A stretch of 64,000 nt of DNA, from NCBI RefSeq assembly GCF_019799945.1, contig NZ_JABGCH010000003.1, positions 186,001 to 250,000 on the forward strand, read 5' to 3'. Shown here in pieces: positions 1 to 8,485 of this stretch. The position numbers and the translations under genes are program-made. Origin of the DNA: Modestobacter marinus (GTDB lineage Bacteria > Actinomycetota > Actinomycetes > Mycobacteriales > Geodermatophilaceae). Each line of letters begins with the position of its first letter. The first letter of the stretch is position 1. The notes beneath the pieces are model-generated. The model ran no database searches. It was not told the DNA's origin and saw only the letters and a program-made list of their open reading frames with translations.

Positions 1-110
1 CTCGCTGCGATGCTCACGCCCCTGTCCGCCCACCCTGTCGACTGGTTCGCTCCCGCCGGGCGCTCCGCTCCTCGCTCGTTCCTCGCTGCGATGCTCACGC
101 CCCTGTCCGC
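1..110. repeat. 29-bp direct repeat pair at the left edge
   Basis: Positions 1-29 and 82-110 carry the same 29 bases, starting CTCGCTGCGATGCTCACG; the two copies are 81 bp apart and the similarity continues for a few bases (CACC against TCACC). The first copy is cut by the window edge, so the unit may be longer. The stretch lies downstream of trpE and contains no convincing gene. It looks like an intergenic repeat; function unknown. Confidence 0.7.
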
Positions 111-1610
111 TCACCGGAGCTCCCGCAGGCCCTCCGCCGTCGCGATCGCCGACAGCACCGCCCGGGCCTTGTGCCGGGTCTCGGCCTCCTCGGTGGCCGG
201 CACGCTGTCGGCGACGATCCCCGCGCCCGCCTGGACGTACGCCCGGCCGGCGTGCAGCACCGCGGTGCGGATGGCGATCGCCATGTCCATGTCGCCGCTG
301 GCGTCGACGTAGCCGACCGTGCCGGCGTACAGCGCCCGCCGAGTAGGCTCCAGCGACTCGATGACCTCCATCGCGCGCGGCTTGGGCGCGCCGGAGACGG
401 TGCCCGCCGGGAAGGTGGCGTCGAAGACGTCCAGCGCGTCCCGGTCGGGGTCGACCTGCCCCGCCACGGTGGAGACCAGGTGCATGACGTGGCTGTACCG
501 CTCGACCCGCATGAAGTCCGCGACCTCGACGGTGCCCGGCACGCTGACCCGGCCCAGGTCGTTGCGGGCGAGGTCGACCAGCATCACGTGCTCGGCCCGT
601 TCCTTCGGGTCGGCCAGCAGCTCCTCGGTGAGGCGGACGTCCTCCTCCGGGGTGGCCCCGCGCGGGCGGGTGCCGGCCGGCGGGTGCACGACCGCCCGGG
701 ACCCGGTCACGGTGACCAGCGCCTCCGGCGAGGAGCCGACGACGTCGAACGGCGACTCCCGTCCGGCGAAGCGCAGCAGGTACATGTACGGCGAGGGGTT
801 GGTGGCCCGCAGCACCCGGTAGAGGTCCAGCGCGTCGACGTCGGTGTCCAGCTCGAACCGCTGGCTGAGCACCGTCTGGAACACGTCGCCGGCGCGGATG
901 TGCTCGCGGATCCGCTCCACCCCGGCCTCGTACACGCCCAGGGCCATGTTGCTGGCGACCGGCGGCGCGTCGGCGGTGGCGAGCATGGCCACGCCCGGCG
1001 GCACCGCCTTGGTCAGGTCCGCCGCCATCGCGTCCAGCCGGGTGACCGCGTCGTCGTAGGCGTCGGCCGAGCCGCCCACCACGTTGGCGATGAGCAGCAC
1101 CGTGCCGTCGGTGTGGTCCAGGACCGCGAGGTCGGTGACCAGCATCAGCGAGAGCTCGGGCATGCCGAGGTCGTCGGTGGCGGTCTGCGGCAGCCGCTCG
1201 AGCCGCCGGACGACGTCGTAGCCCAGGTACCCGACCAGCCCGCCGGTCAGCGGGGGCAGGCCGGGCGTCCGCGGGGAGCGCAGACGCCGGGCCAGGGTGC
1301 GGACGGCGGCCAGCGGATCGGCGGGCAGGTCGTCGGTGAGCCCGGGCAGCGGGTCCCCGAGCCACTGCGCCGTCCCGTCCCGCTCGGTGAGCACGCCGGC
1401 GCTGCGGACGCCGACGAAGCTGTACCGCGACCACTGCTTGCCCTGCTCGGCCGACTCCAGCAGCACCGTGCCGGGGCGGCCGCCGGCGAGCTTGCGGTAG
1501 ATCCCGACGGCGGTCTCGCTGTCGGCGAGCAGCCGCCGGGTGACCGGGACGACCGGCGCGGTCCGCTCGGCGAACTCCGCGCGGGAGGGCGTGGTGTCAC
1601 CGAGCCGCAC
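111..1610 (-). CDS. trpE: Anthranilate synthase component I
   Basis: Converts chorismate to anthranilate, the first committed step of tryptophan synthesis, with a glutamine amidotransferase partner (TrpG) not in this window. The 499-residue protein has full family length. The N-terminal LLES motif (LLESAEQG, near residue 50) is the tryptophan feedback-binding element, and the C-terminal chorismate-binding domain shows [23 protein letters not shown] and the [10 protein letters not shown] segment. The start overlaps the 3' end of hisI by 14 nt, so the two are almost certainly co-transcribed and translationally coupled. A his-trp junction of this kind is common in Actinobacteria, where HisA (PriA) also serves tryptophan synthesis. 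Confidence 0.97.
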   Translation of the reverse strand: MRLGDTTPSRAEFAERTAPVVPVTRRLLADSETAVGIYRKLAGGRPGTVLLESAEQGKQWSRYSFVGVRSAGVLTERDGTAQWLGDPLPGLTDDLPADPLAAVRTLARRLRSPRTPGLPPLTGGLVGYLGYDVVRRLERLPQTATDDLGMPELSLMLVTDLAVLDHTDGTVLLIANVVGGSADAYDDAVTRLDAMAADLTKAVPPGVAMLATADAPPVASNMALGVYEAGVERIREHIRAGDVFQTVLSQRFELDTDVDALDLYRVLRATNPSPYMYLLRFAGRESPFDVVGSSPEALVTVTGSRAVVHPPAGTRPRGATPEEDVRLTEELLADPKERAEHVMLVDLARNDLGRVSVPGTVEVADFMRVERYSHVMHLVSTVAGQVDPDRDALDVFDATFPAGTVSGAPKPRAMEVIESLEPTRRALYAGTVGYVDASGDMDMAIAIRTAVLHAGRAYVQAGAGIVADSVPATEEAETRHKARAVLSAIATAEGLRELR

Positions 1611-1968
1611 GGCTGACCTCCAGGTCGCGGTGGAAGCAGCTGCGCTCGCCGGTGTGGCAGGCCGGGCCCTCCTGGTCGACGAGCAGCAGCAGCGCGTCCC
1701 CGTCGCAGTCCAGCCGGACGTCGCGCACCCACTGCCGGTGGCCGGACGTCTCGCCCTTCACCCAGTACTCCCGCCGGCTGCGCGACCAGTAGGTGGCCCG
1801 GCCGGTGGTGAGTGTGCGGTGCAGCGCCTCGTCGTCCATCCAGGCGACCATCAGCACCTCACCGGTGTCGTGCTGCTGGACGACGGCGGCGACCAGCCCG
1901 GCCGGGTCGCGGCGCAGGAGGACGGCGACCGCGGGGTCGAGCGCGGTGTCGGGGGCGGGGGCGGACAT
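1597..1968 (-). CDS. hisI: Phosphoribosyl-AMP cyclohydrolase
   Basis: Opens the purine ring of phosphoribosyl-AMP, the third step of histidine synthesis, using Zn2+ and Mg2+. The 123-residue protein is the stand-alone HisI domain without HisE. Family motifs are visible: [37 protein letters not shown] and the metal-binding [10 protein letters not shown]. The gene sits 14 nt into trpE and is separated from hisF by about 12 kb of unrelated genes, so it is not in the main his transcription unit. The ATG start is preceded six bases upstream by GACGAT, a weak -10-like hexamer. Confidence 0.97.
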   Translation of the reverse strand: MSAPAPDTALDPAVAVLLRRDPAGLVAAVVQQHDTGEVLMVAWMDDEALHRTLTTGRATYWSRSRREYWVKGETSGHRQWVRDVRLDCDGDALLLLVDQEGPACHTGERSCFHRDLEVSRAAR

Positions 1969-1988
1969 GCCGCGATCGTCCCACCCGG

Positions 1989-2579
1989 TCAGACCGCGCC
2001 GGTCATCCCCCGGCGTCCCGGGGCCCGCGCTGCCCAGGCCCGCGCCTCAGGCAAGACGGTGCAGCCACCGGCCGCGAGTGCCAGGGCCGCGAAGACCACC
2101 GGCACCGACAGCGCCGCGTCGGACACCGGCACCGCGGTCACGTCACCGAGGACGACGGCCCAGTAGATCGACAGCGCCACCTGCGCGGCGGCGGCGCCCC
2201 GGAGCCAGCGGGGCCGGCCGCGCAGCTCCTGCACGCCCGCGGTCACCAGCGCCCCGACGACGGCGAGCTGCACCAGCGCGATCCAGGGCCCCAGCCCGGC
2301 CGCCGGGCCGTCGACCACGGCCAGCAGGGCGCTGAACACCATCGCGTAGACGGTGCCCAGCGCGACGAAGCCGGCGGAGACGAAGGCCAGCACCGCTGCC
2401 GTGATCACCACGCCGGGGCGGCGGGGCGGCCGCACCCACCCCGGCGCCGGCCAGCCGGATCCCGGCGGCCAGCCGGACGCCGGCGGCCAGGGCGGCGGGG
2501 GCCACTGCTGCGGCGGCGGTGGCTGCCACCGCGGCGGTCCGCTGTACGGCGGCACCGCGTCCCAGTCCGGGCCGCTCAC
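1989..2579 (-). CDS. Proline-rich small membrane protein
   Basis: A 196-residue protein of unknown function. Residues 1-55 are rich in Pro, Trp and Gly ([14 protein letters not shown]), a cytoplasmic tail typical of actinobacterial membrane proteins. About four hydrophobic segments follow ([19 protein letters not shown] onward), with a short basic end. The GTG start was chosen because GTGA overlaps the stop of the upstream flavin dehydrogenase gene by four bases and the codon use downstream is native; the longer reading frame upstream is the shadow of that dehydrogenase. I recognise no family beyond this general Pro-rich-N-terminus architecture. Confidence 0.8.
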   Translation of the reverse strand: MSGPDWDAVPPYSGPPRWQPPPPQQWPPPPWPPASGWPPGSGWPAPGWVRPPRRPGVVITAAVLAFVSAGFVALGTVYAMVFSALLAVVDGPAAGLGPWIALVQLAVVGALVTAGVQELRGRPRWLRGAAAAQVALSIYWAVVLGDVTAVPVSDAALSVPVVFAALALAAGGCTVLPEARAWAARAPGRRGMTGAV

Positions 2580-4231
2580 AACGCGGCCGCCAGCGCGCGG
2601 CCGGCCGTCCGGCCGGAGAACAGGCAGCCGCCGAGGAAGGTGCCCTCCAGCGACCGGTAGCCGTGCATGCCCCCGCCGCCGAACCCGGCGACCTCCCCGG
2701 CGGCGTACAGGCCGGGCACCTGGGCACCGCCGGGGCGCAGCACCCGGGCGTCGAGGTCGGTCTCCAGGCCGCCGAGGGTCTTGCGGGTGAGCAGGTTGAG
2801 CCGGACGGCGATGAGCGGCCCGGCCTCGGGGTCCAGCAGCCGGTGCGGCCGGGCCACCCGGATCAGCCTGTCGCCGAGGAAGGTGCGGGCCTGGCGGATG
2901 GCGGTGAGCTGCAGGTCCTTGGTGAACGGGTTGGCGATCTCCCGGTCGCGGGCCACGACGTCCCGCTCGACGGTCGCCAGGTCCAGGTGCGGGGCGTCCC
3001 CGGTGAGCCGGTTCATCCCGGCGACCAGTTCGGGCAGCGTCCGGGCGACGACGAAGTCCTCCCCGCGGTCGAGGAAGGCCTGCACCGGGGCGGCCGCGCC
3101 GCTGCGCACCCGGGTGAGCAGGAGCCGGACGTCCTTGCCGATGAGGTCGGGGTTCTGCTCGGACCCGGAGAGGGTGAACTCCTTCTCCACGATCTTCCGG
3201 GTGAGCAGGAACCAGGTGTGCTCGTACCCGGTCGTGCCGATGTGGGCCAGCGTGCCGAGGGTGTCGAAGCCGGGGAACAGCGGCACGGGCAGCCGGGTGC
3301 CGGTGGCGTCCAGCCACAGCGAGCTGGGCCCGGGCAGGATCCGGATGCCGTGCCGGTCCCACACGGGGCTGTGGTTGGCGATGCCCTCGGTGTAGTGCCA
3401 CATCCGGTCGGGGTTGATCACGTTGCCGCCGGCGTCCCGGGTGATCTCCAGCATCCGGCCGTCGACGTGCGCGGGGACGCCGGAGAGCAGCCGCTTCGGG
3501 ACCGGGCCGAGCCGCGCGGGCCAGTTGGCGCGCACCAGGTCGGGGTTGCCGCCGATGCCGCCGGAAGTGACGACGACGGCCTGTGCCGACAGCTCGAACT
3601 CGCCGGCCTCGACCCGGGAGCTCGCCATCCCCCGCTCGGCGTCGCTCGGCTCCAGGACCGCGCCGCGCACGCCGGTCACGACGCCGTCGGTGACGACCAG
3701 CCCGTCGACCCGGTGCCGGTACCGGACGTCGACCAGCCCCCGGGCCGCGGCGTCGGCGACCCGCCGGGCAAAGGGCGCGACCACGCCCGGGCCGGTGCCC
3801 CAGGTGACGTGGAAGCGCGGCACCGAGTTGCCGTGGCCGGTGGCGGTGTAGCCGCCGCGCTCGGCCCACCCGACCACCGGGAAGAACCGGACGCCCTGGG
3901 CGTGCAGCCACGCACGCTTCTCCCCCGCGGCGAACTGCAGGTAGGCCTCGGCCCACCGCCCCGGCCAGTGGTCCTCCGCGCGGTCGAAGCCGGCGGTGCC
4001 GAACCAGTCCTGCCGGGCGAGCTCGAGCGAGTCACGGACCCGCAGCCGTCGCTGCTCGGGGGTGTCGACGAGGAACAGGCCGCCGAAGGACCAGTGCGCC
4101 TGACCACCGAGGGAGGCGGCCGGCTCCTGCTCCAGGAGCAGCACCGTCCGGCCGGCGTCGGCGAGCTCGGCGGTGGCGACCAGTCCGGCCAGCCCCGCGC
4201 CCACCACGATCACGTCCGCGTCGATGCCCAC
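2576..4231 (-). CDS. FAD-dependent dehydrogenase (FAD-binding 2 family)
   Basis: A 551-residue flavoprotein of the succinate dehydrogenase/3-ketosteroid dehydrogenase superfamily. The N-terminus shows the dinucleotide-binding fold (VIVVGAGLAGLVATAELA, then LLLEQE), a GGQAHWSFGG motif just after it, VVVTSGGIGGNPDLV in the middle, and a C-terminal FAD-contact segment with GLYAAGEVAGFGGGG. It most resembles the group annotated simply as FAD-binding dehydrogenase; the substrate cannot be deduced. The GTG start lies six bases after TAGCGT, so the mRNA is probably leaderless. It overlaps the downstream proline-rich membrane protein gene by four bases. Confidence 0.88.
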   Translation of the reverse strand: MGIDADVIVVGAGLAGLVATAELADAGRTVLLLEQEPAASLGGQAHWSFGGLFLVDTPEQRRLRVRDSLELARQDWFGTAGFDRAEDHWPGRWAEAYLQFAAGEKRAWLHAQGVRFFPVVGWAERGGYTATGHGNSVPRFHVTWGTGPGVVAPFARRVADAAARGLVDVRYRHRVDGLVVTDGVVTGVRGAVLEPSDAERGMASSRVEAGEFELSAQAVVVTSGGIGGNPDLVRANWPARLGPVPKRLLSGVPAHVDGRMLEITRDAGGNVINPDRMWHYTEGIANHSPVWDRHGIRILPGPSSLWLDATGTRLPVPLFPGFDTLGTLAHIGTTGYEHTWFLLTRKIVEKEFTLSGSEQNPDLIGKDVRLLLTRVRSGAAAPVQAFLDRGEDFVVARTLPELVAGMNRLTGDAPHLDLATVERDVVARDREIANPFTKDLQLTAIRQARTFLGDRLIRVARPHRLLDPEAGPLIAVRLNLLTRKTLGGLETDLDARVLRPGGAQVPGLYAAGEVAGFGGGGMHGYRSLEGTFLGGCLFSGRTAGRALAAAL

Positions 4232-4237
4232 GCCCGG

Positions 4238-4243
4238 ACGCTA
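4238..4243 (-). promoter_or_regulatory. -10 element of a leaderless promoter (TAGCGT)
   Basis: TAGCGT on the minus strand ends six bases before the GTG start of the flavin dehydrogenase. TANNNT followed at 6-7 nt by RTG is the usual signature of leaderless transcription in Actinobacteria. The TAG of this hexamer is also the stop codon of the upstream 147-residue gene. Confidence 0.6.
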
Positions 4244-4684
4244 GCGGGCGCGCCGCGCCGCGCCGCGCAGCCGGGCCAGCGGCCCCGCGCGGGTCGGGCG
4301 GCGGGGCCGGGTCCACTCCCGGACCGCCCGCTGCCGGCTGAGCACCAGACCGGTGAGCGGGGCGACCGCCAGCAGCACCGCGACCCCGGCCGCCGTCCCG
4401 GTGCCGAGCACGGCGAACAGCGACCCCAGCCCCAGCAGCCCGAGCAGTGGCAGCGCGCAGGCCCAGGCGAGCACCGCGGAACCCCAGCCGGTCCCGCGCC
4501 ACACCATCCCGGCGGCGAGCACCGCTCCTGCCAGCAGCGCGGCGGGGAGCAGCAGGTACCAGCCCCAGCCGCGGTCGGCGTCCCAGAGCAGCCACCCGAA
4601 GTAGCCGACCTCGACGGCCACCAGCAGGGCGACGACGGCGGCGAACGGGGCGGCGAGCGGGCGGGCACGCGTCGGCGACGGCAT
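4241..4684 (-). CDS. Hypothetical membrane protein, 147 aa
   Basis: A small integral membrane protein with about four hydrophobic helices (AAVVALLVAVEVGYFGWLL, LLLPAALLAGAVLAAGMVW, VLAWACALPLLGLLGLGSL, VAVLLAVAPLTGLVL) and a very basic C-terminus. I recognise no family. The ATG start is supported by TACCCT seven bases upstream. Its stop codon TAG forms part of the -10 element of the next gene, so the two genes abut. High-GC codon use matches the neighbours. Confidence 0.72.
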   Translation of the reverse strand: MPSPTRARPLAAPFAAVVALLVAVEVGYFGWLLWDADRGWGWYLLLPAALLAGAVLAAGMVWRGTGWGSAVLAWACALPLLGLLGLGSLFAVLGTGTAAGVAVLLAVAPLTGLVLSRQRAVREWTRPRRPTRAGPLARLRGAARRAR

Positions 4685-4691
4685 GCCCGGG

Positions 4692-4697
4692 AGGGTA
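4692..4697 (-). promoter_or_regulatory. -10 element of a leaderless promoter (TACCCT)
   Basis: Minus-strand TACCCT is separated by seven bases from the ATG of the 147-residue membrane protein, which fits transcription starting at or next to the start codon. No Shine-Dalgarno sequence is visible. Confidence 0.6.
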
Positions 4698-4744
4698 GGT
4701 CGCGACCCCGGACGCCGGCTGGGGAGCTGGCTGCACGCTCGCTG

Positions 4745-5638
4745 TCATCCCTCAGCCTCGAGCAGGACGACGTCGAGGGCGTCGAGGACGACCGGATCGG
4801 AGATCACGTCGACGGCCGTGATCCGGTCGCCCGGGACGACGAACTCCAGCGCCCCGCGCAACCGCCCATCCGGCGCGAACACGGCGCCGGCGGCCCCGTC
4901 GAGCAGCGCAGCGCGCGCGGCCTGCGCCTTTCCGAGGAAGGCGCGAGCGACCGCCGCGTCGCCCCGGAGCCGCTCGAGCCCACCGAGCTCCGGGACCGCG
5001 GCGTCCGCGCGGAGCACGACCTCCGGGTCGAGCACGGCCAGCAGCCGCGCGAAGTCGCCCCCGCGCGCGGCGGCGAGGAATGCGTGCACCACCTCCCGGC
5101 TGCGCGCGGCGTCCGCCGGGCGGGTGGCGTCCGGAGCCGCGCCGTGCACCCGGTGCCGGGCGCGGCTCGCCAACTGGCGCGCCGCGACCGGGCTGCGGTC
5201 GAGCACCGCCGCGATGTCGTCGAACGGGACGGCGAAGAGGTCGTGCAGCACGAAGGCGAGCCGCTCCGGCGGGGTCAGCGTGTCGAGCACGGCGAGGAGT
5301 GCCAGGCCGAGGGAATCGGCCAGCACCGCTTCGCCTTCCGGCTCCGCCCCGCCCGCGGGGTCCGACGGGTGCAGCTCCAGCGGCTCCTCGCGCCGCACGC
5401 CGCGGCGACGCAGCACGTCGAGGCAGACCCGGCCGACGACCGTGGTGAGCCAGCCGCCGAGGTTCTCCACCCCGGCGGACCCGGAGCGCTGCAGACGCAG
5501 CCATGCCTCCTGGACGGCGTCGTCGGCCTCGTCCGGGGAACCGAGCATCCGGTGCGCGACCGCCCGCAGGTGCGGGCGGTGCACCTCGAACTGCTGGGCC
5601 AGCAGCAGCAGCTGCGCTCGGGCCGCGTCCTCGCTCAC
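4745..5638 (-). CDS. ECF sigma factor of the ECF41 type with C-terminal SnoaL-like domain
   Basis: An RNA polymerase sigma factor of 297 residues, about 100 longer than a minimal ECF sigma. Region 2 is at about residues 15-85 (VAHRMLGSPDEADDAVQEAWLRL), region 4 at about 115-170 (LTPPERLAFVLHDLFAVPF with the helix-turn-helix to RARHRVHG), and a SnoaL/NTF2-like domain at about 185-295. In ECF41 sigmas this fused domain replaces an anti-sigma factor and controls activity. The gap to the divergent cupin gene holds an exact match to the ECF41 promoter pattern reading into this gene, implying autoregulation. The start is GTG behind GGGAGG. The usual NPDKL-like motif near the end is not obvious here (SDPVVL instead). 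Confidence 0.92.
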   Translation of the reverse strand: MSEDAARAQLLLLAQQFEVHRPHLRAVAHRMLGSPDEADDAVQEAWLRLQRSGSAGVENLGGWLTTVVGRVCLDVLRRRGVRREEPLELHPSDPAGGAEPEGEAVLADSLGLALLAVLDTLTPPERLAFVLHDLFAVPFDDIAAVLDRSPVAARQLASRARHRVHGAAPDATRPADAARSREVVHAFLAAARGGDFARLLAVLDPEVVLRADAAVPELGGLERLRGDAAVARAFLGKAQAARAALLDGAAGAVFAPDGRLRGALEFVVPGDRITAVDVISDPVVLDALDVVLLEAEG

Positions 5639-5639
5639 C

Positions 5640-5666
5640 GGTCACATCCTCCCGTCGCGCACCGTC
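5640..5666 (+). promoter_or_regulatory. ECF41-type promoter reading into the cupin gene
   Basis: GGTCACA at 5640-5646 and CGTC at 5663-5666 are exactly 16 bases apart, one mismatch from the ECF41 pattern TGTCACA-N16-CGTC as I know it. It would start transcription near 5673, about 50 bases before the cupin ATG. Confidence 0.7.
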
Positions 5667-5674
5667 AGTGTGGT

Positions 5675-5701
5675 GACGGCGCCGTCCGCGGCGATGTGAC
5701 A
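5675..5701 (-). promoter_or_regulatory. ECF41-type promoter reading into the sigma factor gene
   Basis: Minus-strand TGTCACA (5701-5695), sixteen bases, then CGTC (5678-5675) match the published ECF41 target pattern exactly. The predicted start is near 5668, about 30 bases before the GTG, with GGGAGG in between. Together with the facing site at 5640-5666 it shares the longer pattern GTCACATC-N13-CCGTCA. Confidence 0.78.
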
Positions 5702-5721
5702 GCCAGTTCGAGAGGAACCCG

Positions 5722-6147
5722 ATGCCCCCCGACTTCAGCAGCCGCGTCCTCCTGCGTGGTGAGGACAGCAGCGGCCACCTGTCCGTCGTCGAGATCGTGG
5801 TCCCGGCGGGTAGCGCGGGCCCGCCGCTGCACAGGCACGACTTCGACGAGACCTTCTACGTGGTGGAGGGCGAGCTCGTCTTCCGCGTCGGCGACGGGCT
5901 CCTGGCCCGCGCCCCGGGACAACTGGCCGTCGCTCCCCGCGGCGTCGCGCATGCACTCGCCAACCGCGGGGACACCCCCGCGCGATACCTGCTCGTGTGC
6001 ACGCCGGCCGGCTTCGAGCGCCACTTCGCCCGGACAGCCGCGCGAGCGAGCGGCACCGAGCCGCCGCCGTGGGCGCTGCAGCCGGTCCCGGACGTGGTCC
6101 CCCTCGGTCCGCCCATCCTCCAGGAGGTCGTCGACCGCCTCGCGTGA
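5722..6147 (+). CDS. Cupin-domain protein divergent from the ECF41 sigma gene
   Basis: A 141-residue single-domain cupin. Motif 1 is PPLHRHDFDETFYVVEGE (about residues 37-54), with the two His and Glu that normally bind a metal; motif 2 is around PRGVAHALANRGDTPARYL. The C-terminal extension (FERHFARTAAR onward) is typical of small cupins annotated as possible quercetin dioxygenase-like proteins, but no substrate can be assigned. ECF41 sigmas typically sit beside the gene they control, often a carboxymuconolactone decarboxylase, oxidoreductase or epimerase; here the cupin takes that place. GAGAGGAA upstream of the ATG serves as ribosome binding site. Confidence 0.87.
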   Translation: MPPDFSSRVLLRGEDSSGHLSVVEIVVPAGSAGPPLHRHDFDETFYVVEGELVFRVGDGLLARAPGQLAVAPRGVAHALANRGDTPARYLLVCTPAGFERHFARTAARASGTEPPPWALQPVPDVVPLGPPILQEVVDRLA

Positions 6148-6196
6148 CGTGCCCGGGGTGCCGCGCGGGAGGCGGCCGGTGGCGGCGGACGCGGCC

Positions 6197-6622
6197 TCAG
6201 TCCCGGGACTGCCGGGCGAGCCTGCGGGCTGCTGTCCAGCGGCGGACGCCGGGCAGCACGGTGAACAGCGCGGTCAGCCCGGGCAGGACCCAGACGGCGA
6301 CCAGGGTGCTGCCGGTGCCGTCGCCGAGCGTGCCGTCGAGGATGCCCCAGACGACCACCAGCGCGAGCCCGGCGGCCGGCAGGAAGAGCGCCAGCCACGA
6401 CCGGCCGAGCAGCAGCAGGAGCACGCCGACCAGCAGCCACAGCGCGAGCACCGCCGGCAGCGCGACGAACAGCCAGGCGCCGTCGTCCAGCTGGCCGTTG
6501 GAGAAGGCCAGGGCGATCACCCCGAAGAAGGCGACGGCCAGCGCGCTGAGGACGGCGAGCGGCACGGCCAGCAGCGCCGGCCACGGAGGGCGGCGACGGA
6601 CGGGGGCACTGGGGGCGGACAC
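6197..6622 (-). CDS. Hypothetical membrane protein, 141 aa
   Basis: A small integral membrane protein with about four hydrophobic helices (ALLAVPLAVLSALAVAFFGV, LFVALPAVLALWLLVGVLL, ALFLPAAGLALVVVWGI, VAVWVLPGLTALFTVLPG) and a basic C-terminal tail. No family recognised. A GTG three codons further upstream is possible, but it overlaps the TAGCGT -10 element; the GTG at 6622 lies seven bases after that hexamer, so I take it as the start of a leaderless mRNA. It is read towards the cupin gene (convergent). Confidence 0.72.
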   Translation of the reverse strand: MSAPSAPVRRRPPWPALLAVPLAVLSALAVAFFGVIALAFSNGQLDDGAWLFVALPAVLALWLLVGVLLLLLGRSWLALFLPAAGLALVVVWGILDGTLGDGTGSTLVAVWVLPGLTALFTVLPGVRRWTAARRLARQSRD

Positions 6623-6629
6623 GCCGGGC

Positions 6630-6635
6630 ACGCTA
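6630..6635 (-). promoter_or_regulatory. -10 element of a leaderless promoter (TAGCGT)
   Basis: Minus-strand TAGCGT lies seven bases before the GTG at 6622. This spacing decides between two in-frame GTG codons for the 141-residue membrane protein. Confidence 0.55.
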
Positions 6636-6670
6636 GGGCCGCCCGGCGCGGGCGGGCTCTCGACGCGCCG

Positions 6671-8485
6671 TCAGCCGACCGGGTCCGGCTGCCGCCCGGA
6701 GCTGCGCCGCCAGGAGGCGTGCAGCCGCGCGTACGGGCCGGGCGCGTCGACCAGGACGGCGTGCGGGCCGCGCTGGACGACGCGGCCGGCGTCGACGACG
6801 AGCACCTCGTCGGCGCGCTCGGCCGTGGACAGGCGGTGGGCGATGGTGAGCGTGGTCCGCCCGTCGGTGAGGGTGTCCAGCGCGTGGGTCAGCCGCCTCT
6901 CGGTGGCCGGGTCCACGGCGCTGGTGGCCTCGTCGAGGACCAGCAGGTCCGGATCGGCGACGTAGGCGCGGGCCACCGCGACCAGCTGCCGCTCCCCCGC
7001 CGACAGCGACTCGCCGCGCTGGCCCACCGAGGTGGCCACACCGGCGGGCAGGCCCTCGACCCACGCCTCCAGCCCCAGCTCCGCGAAGGCCGCGACGACC
7101 TGCGCGTCGGTCAGCCCGGGACGGCCGTAGCGGACGTTGTCGGCCACCGAGGCGTCGAACAGGAAGCCGTCCTGCGGCACCATCACGACCCGCTCCCGCA
7201 GCGAGGCGAAGGCCACCTCGGCCAGCGGGACGCCGCCCACCAGGACACGGCCCCCTGTGGGGTCCATCAGCCGGGTGACCAGCTTGGCGAACGTCGTCTT
7301 GCCGGAGCCGGTCTCCCCGACGATCGCGATCCGGGTGCGGGCCGGGATGGTGAGGTCGACGTCGTCGAGCGCCTTCCTGCCGCCGGGGACGTAGCTGAAC
7401 CCGACGTGCTCGAAGCGGACGTCGAGCGGGCCGGGCGGTAGGGTGCGGCCGTCCGAGGGGTCGCGGACGTCGGGTTCGGTGTCGAGCACGTCGAGGACGC
7501 GGCGGAACCCGGCGATCGCGTTCTGCGCCTCGTTGAGCACCTCGCTGGCGGTCTGCACCGGCGCGACGAAGAGGGTGACCAGGAACAGGAAGGCGACCAG
7601 GGTGCCGGCGCTGATCTGCCCGCCGACGCCGAGCAGCACACCGACCACCACCACAGCGGCGTTGGCGATCGCGGCGACGAACTCCCCGCTGACGTAGACG
7701 CCGGCGGTGACCTTCTGGGCGTCGACCGAGGCGCGGTAGTGCCGGTCGATGGCGCGGTCGATGCGGGCCGCCGTCCGGGCGCGGACGCCGTAGGCCCGCA
7801 CGGTCGGCGCGCCGACGACGGACTCCCCGACCGCGGCCAGCACGTCGCCGACCCGCTCGCGGACGACCCCGTAGGCGTGCGCGAGCCGGCGGGCGAAGAA
7901 GCGGACCGCCACCCCGAGCGGGAGGAAGCAGACGAGCACGAGGAGCGTCAGCTGCCAGGAGTAGACCGCCATGACCACCGTGGCGACGACGAGCTGGCCG
8001 AGGCTGATCAGCCCCAGCACGCCGCCCCACTGCATGAAGACCGAGAGCTGGTCGACGTCGCTGGTGACCCGGCTGACGAGCGAGCCGCGGCGCTGGCCCT
8101 GCTGGTGCAGCACCGACAGGTCGTGCACGTGCCGGAAGGCCCGCACCCGCAGCCCGGCGAGCGCGGTCTCGGTGGTGCGGAACAGCCGCACGTTCATCCG
8201 GTGGACCGCGACGCCGGTGAGGACCACGACCAGCGCGGAGCCGAGCACGAGCTCGCGGACGAGCGGGAGGTCCGGCCCGTCCGGCCCGGCGAGCCCGCGG
8301 TCGAGGGTCTGCTGGACGGCGACCGGCACCACCACCCGGCCGGCGGTGGCGAGAAGCGCGAGCAGGAAGGTCACCGGGAGGCCGGAGCGGAACTCCGGCA
8401 TCATCCGCAGCCCGCGGCGCAGGGTGGCCAACGCGCCCTCGGGCCTGCGGTCGGCGGCGAGCAGCGGCTCCTCGGCGCGGCTCAC
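6671..8485 (-). CDS. ABC exporter half-transporter, catalytically competent subunit
   Basis: A 604-residue fused membrane-ATPase subunit. Six transmembrane helices occupy roughly residues 30-320. The C-terminal nucleotide-binding domain has Walker A GETGSGKTT, a variant signature LSAGERQ, Walker B LLVLDEATSAVD with the catalytic Glu, and an intact H-loop (TIAHRLST). The GTG start overlaps the stop of the upstream ABC gene by four bases; longer upstream reading is that gene's shadow. With its partner it forms a heterodimeric exporter of the LmrCD/BmrCD/TM287-288 kind, in which the odd signature here faces the degenerate ATP site of the partner. The substrate (drug, lipid or peptide) cannot be deduced. 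Confidence 0.93.
   Translation of the reverse strand: MSRAEEPLLAADRRPEGALATLRRGLRMMPEFRSGLPVTFLLALLATAGRVVVPVAVQQTLDRGLAGPDGPDLPLVRELVLGSALVVVLTGVAVHRMNVRLFRTTETALAGLRVRAFRHVHDLSVLHQQGQRRGSLVSRVTSDVDQLSVFMQWGGVLGLISLGQLVVATVVMAVYSWQLTLLVLVCFLPLGVAVRFFARRLAHAYGVVRERVGDVLAAVGESVVGAPTVRAYGVRARTAARIDRAIDRHYRASVDAQKVTAGVYVSGEFVAAIANAAVVVVGVLLGVGGQISAGTLVAFLFLVTLFVAPVQTASEVLNEAQNAIAGFRRVLDVLDTEPDVRDPSDGRTLPPGPLDVRFEHVGFSYVPGGRKALDDVDLTIPARTRIAIVGETGSGKTTFAKLVTRLMDPTGGRVLVGGVPLAEVAFASLRERVVMVPQDGFLFDASVADNVRYGRPGLTDAQVVAAFAELGLEAWVEGLPAGVATSVGQRGESLSAGERQLVAVARAYVADPDLLVLDEATSAVDPATERRLTHALDTLTDGRTTLTIAHRLSTAERADEVLVVDAGRVVQRGPHAVLVDAPGPYARLHASWRRSSGRQPDPVG

Noticed and set aside
2580-3956. A 655-codon frame joining the proline-rich membrane protein to upstream sequence
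   Set aside because: The part above 2579 is the flavin dehydrogenase read out of frame; the GTGA junction gives the real start.
2519-7441. An open frame of 1640 codons on the plus strand
   Set aside because: It lies opposite several well-supported minus-strand genes, has no domain, and its Gly/Ala/Arg/Pro-rich composition is what antisense reading of GC-rich codons produces. The same holds for the other long antisense frames (for example 18413-19936, 27751-30400 and 59650-62925).
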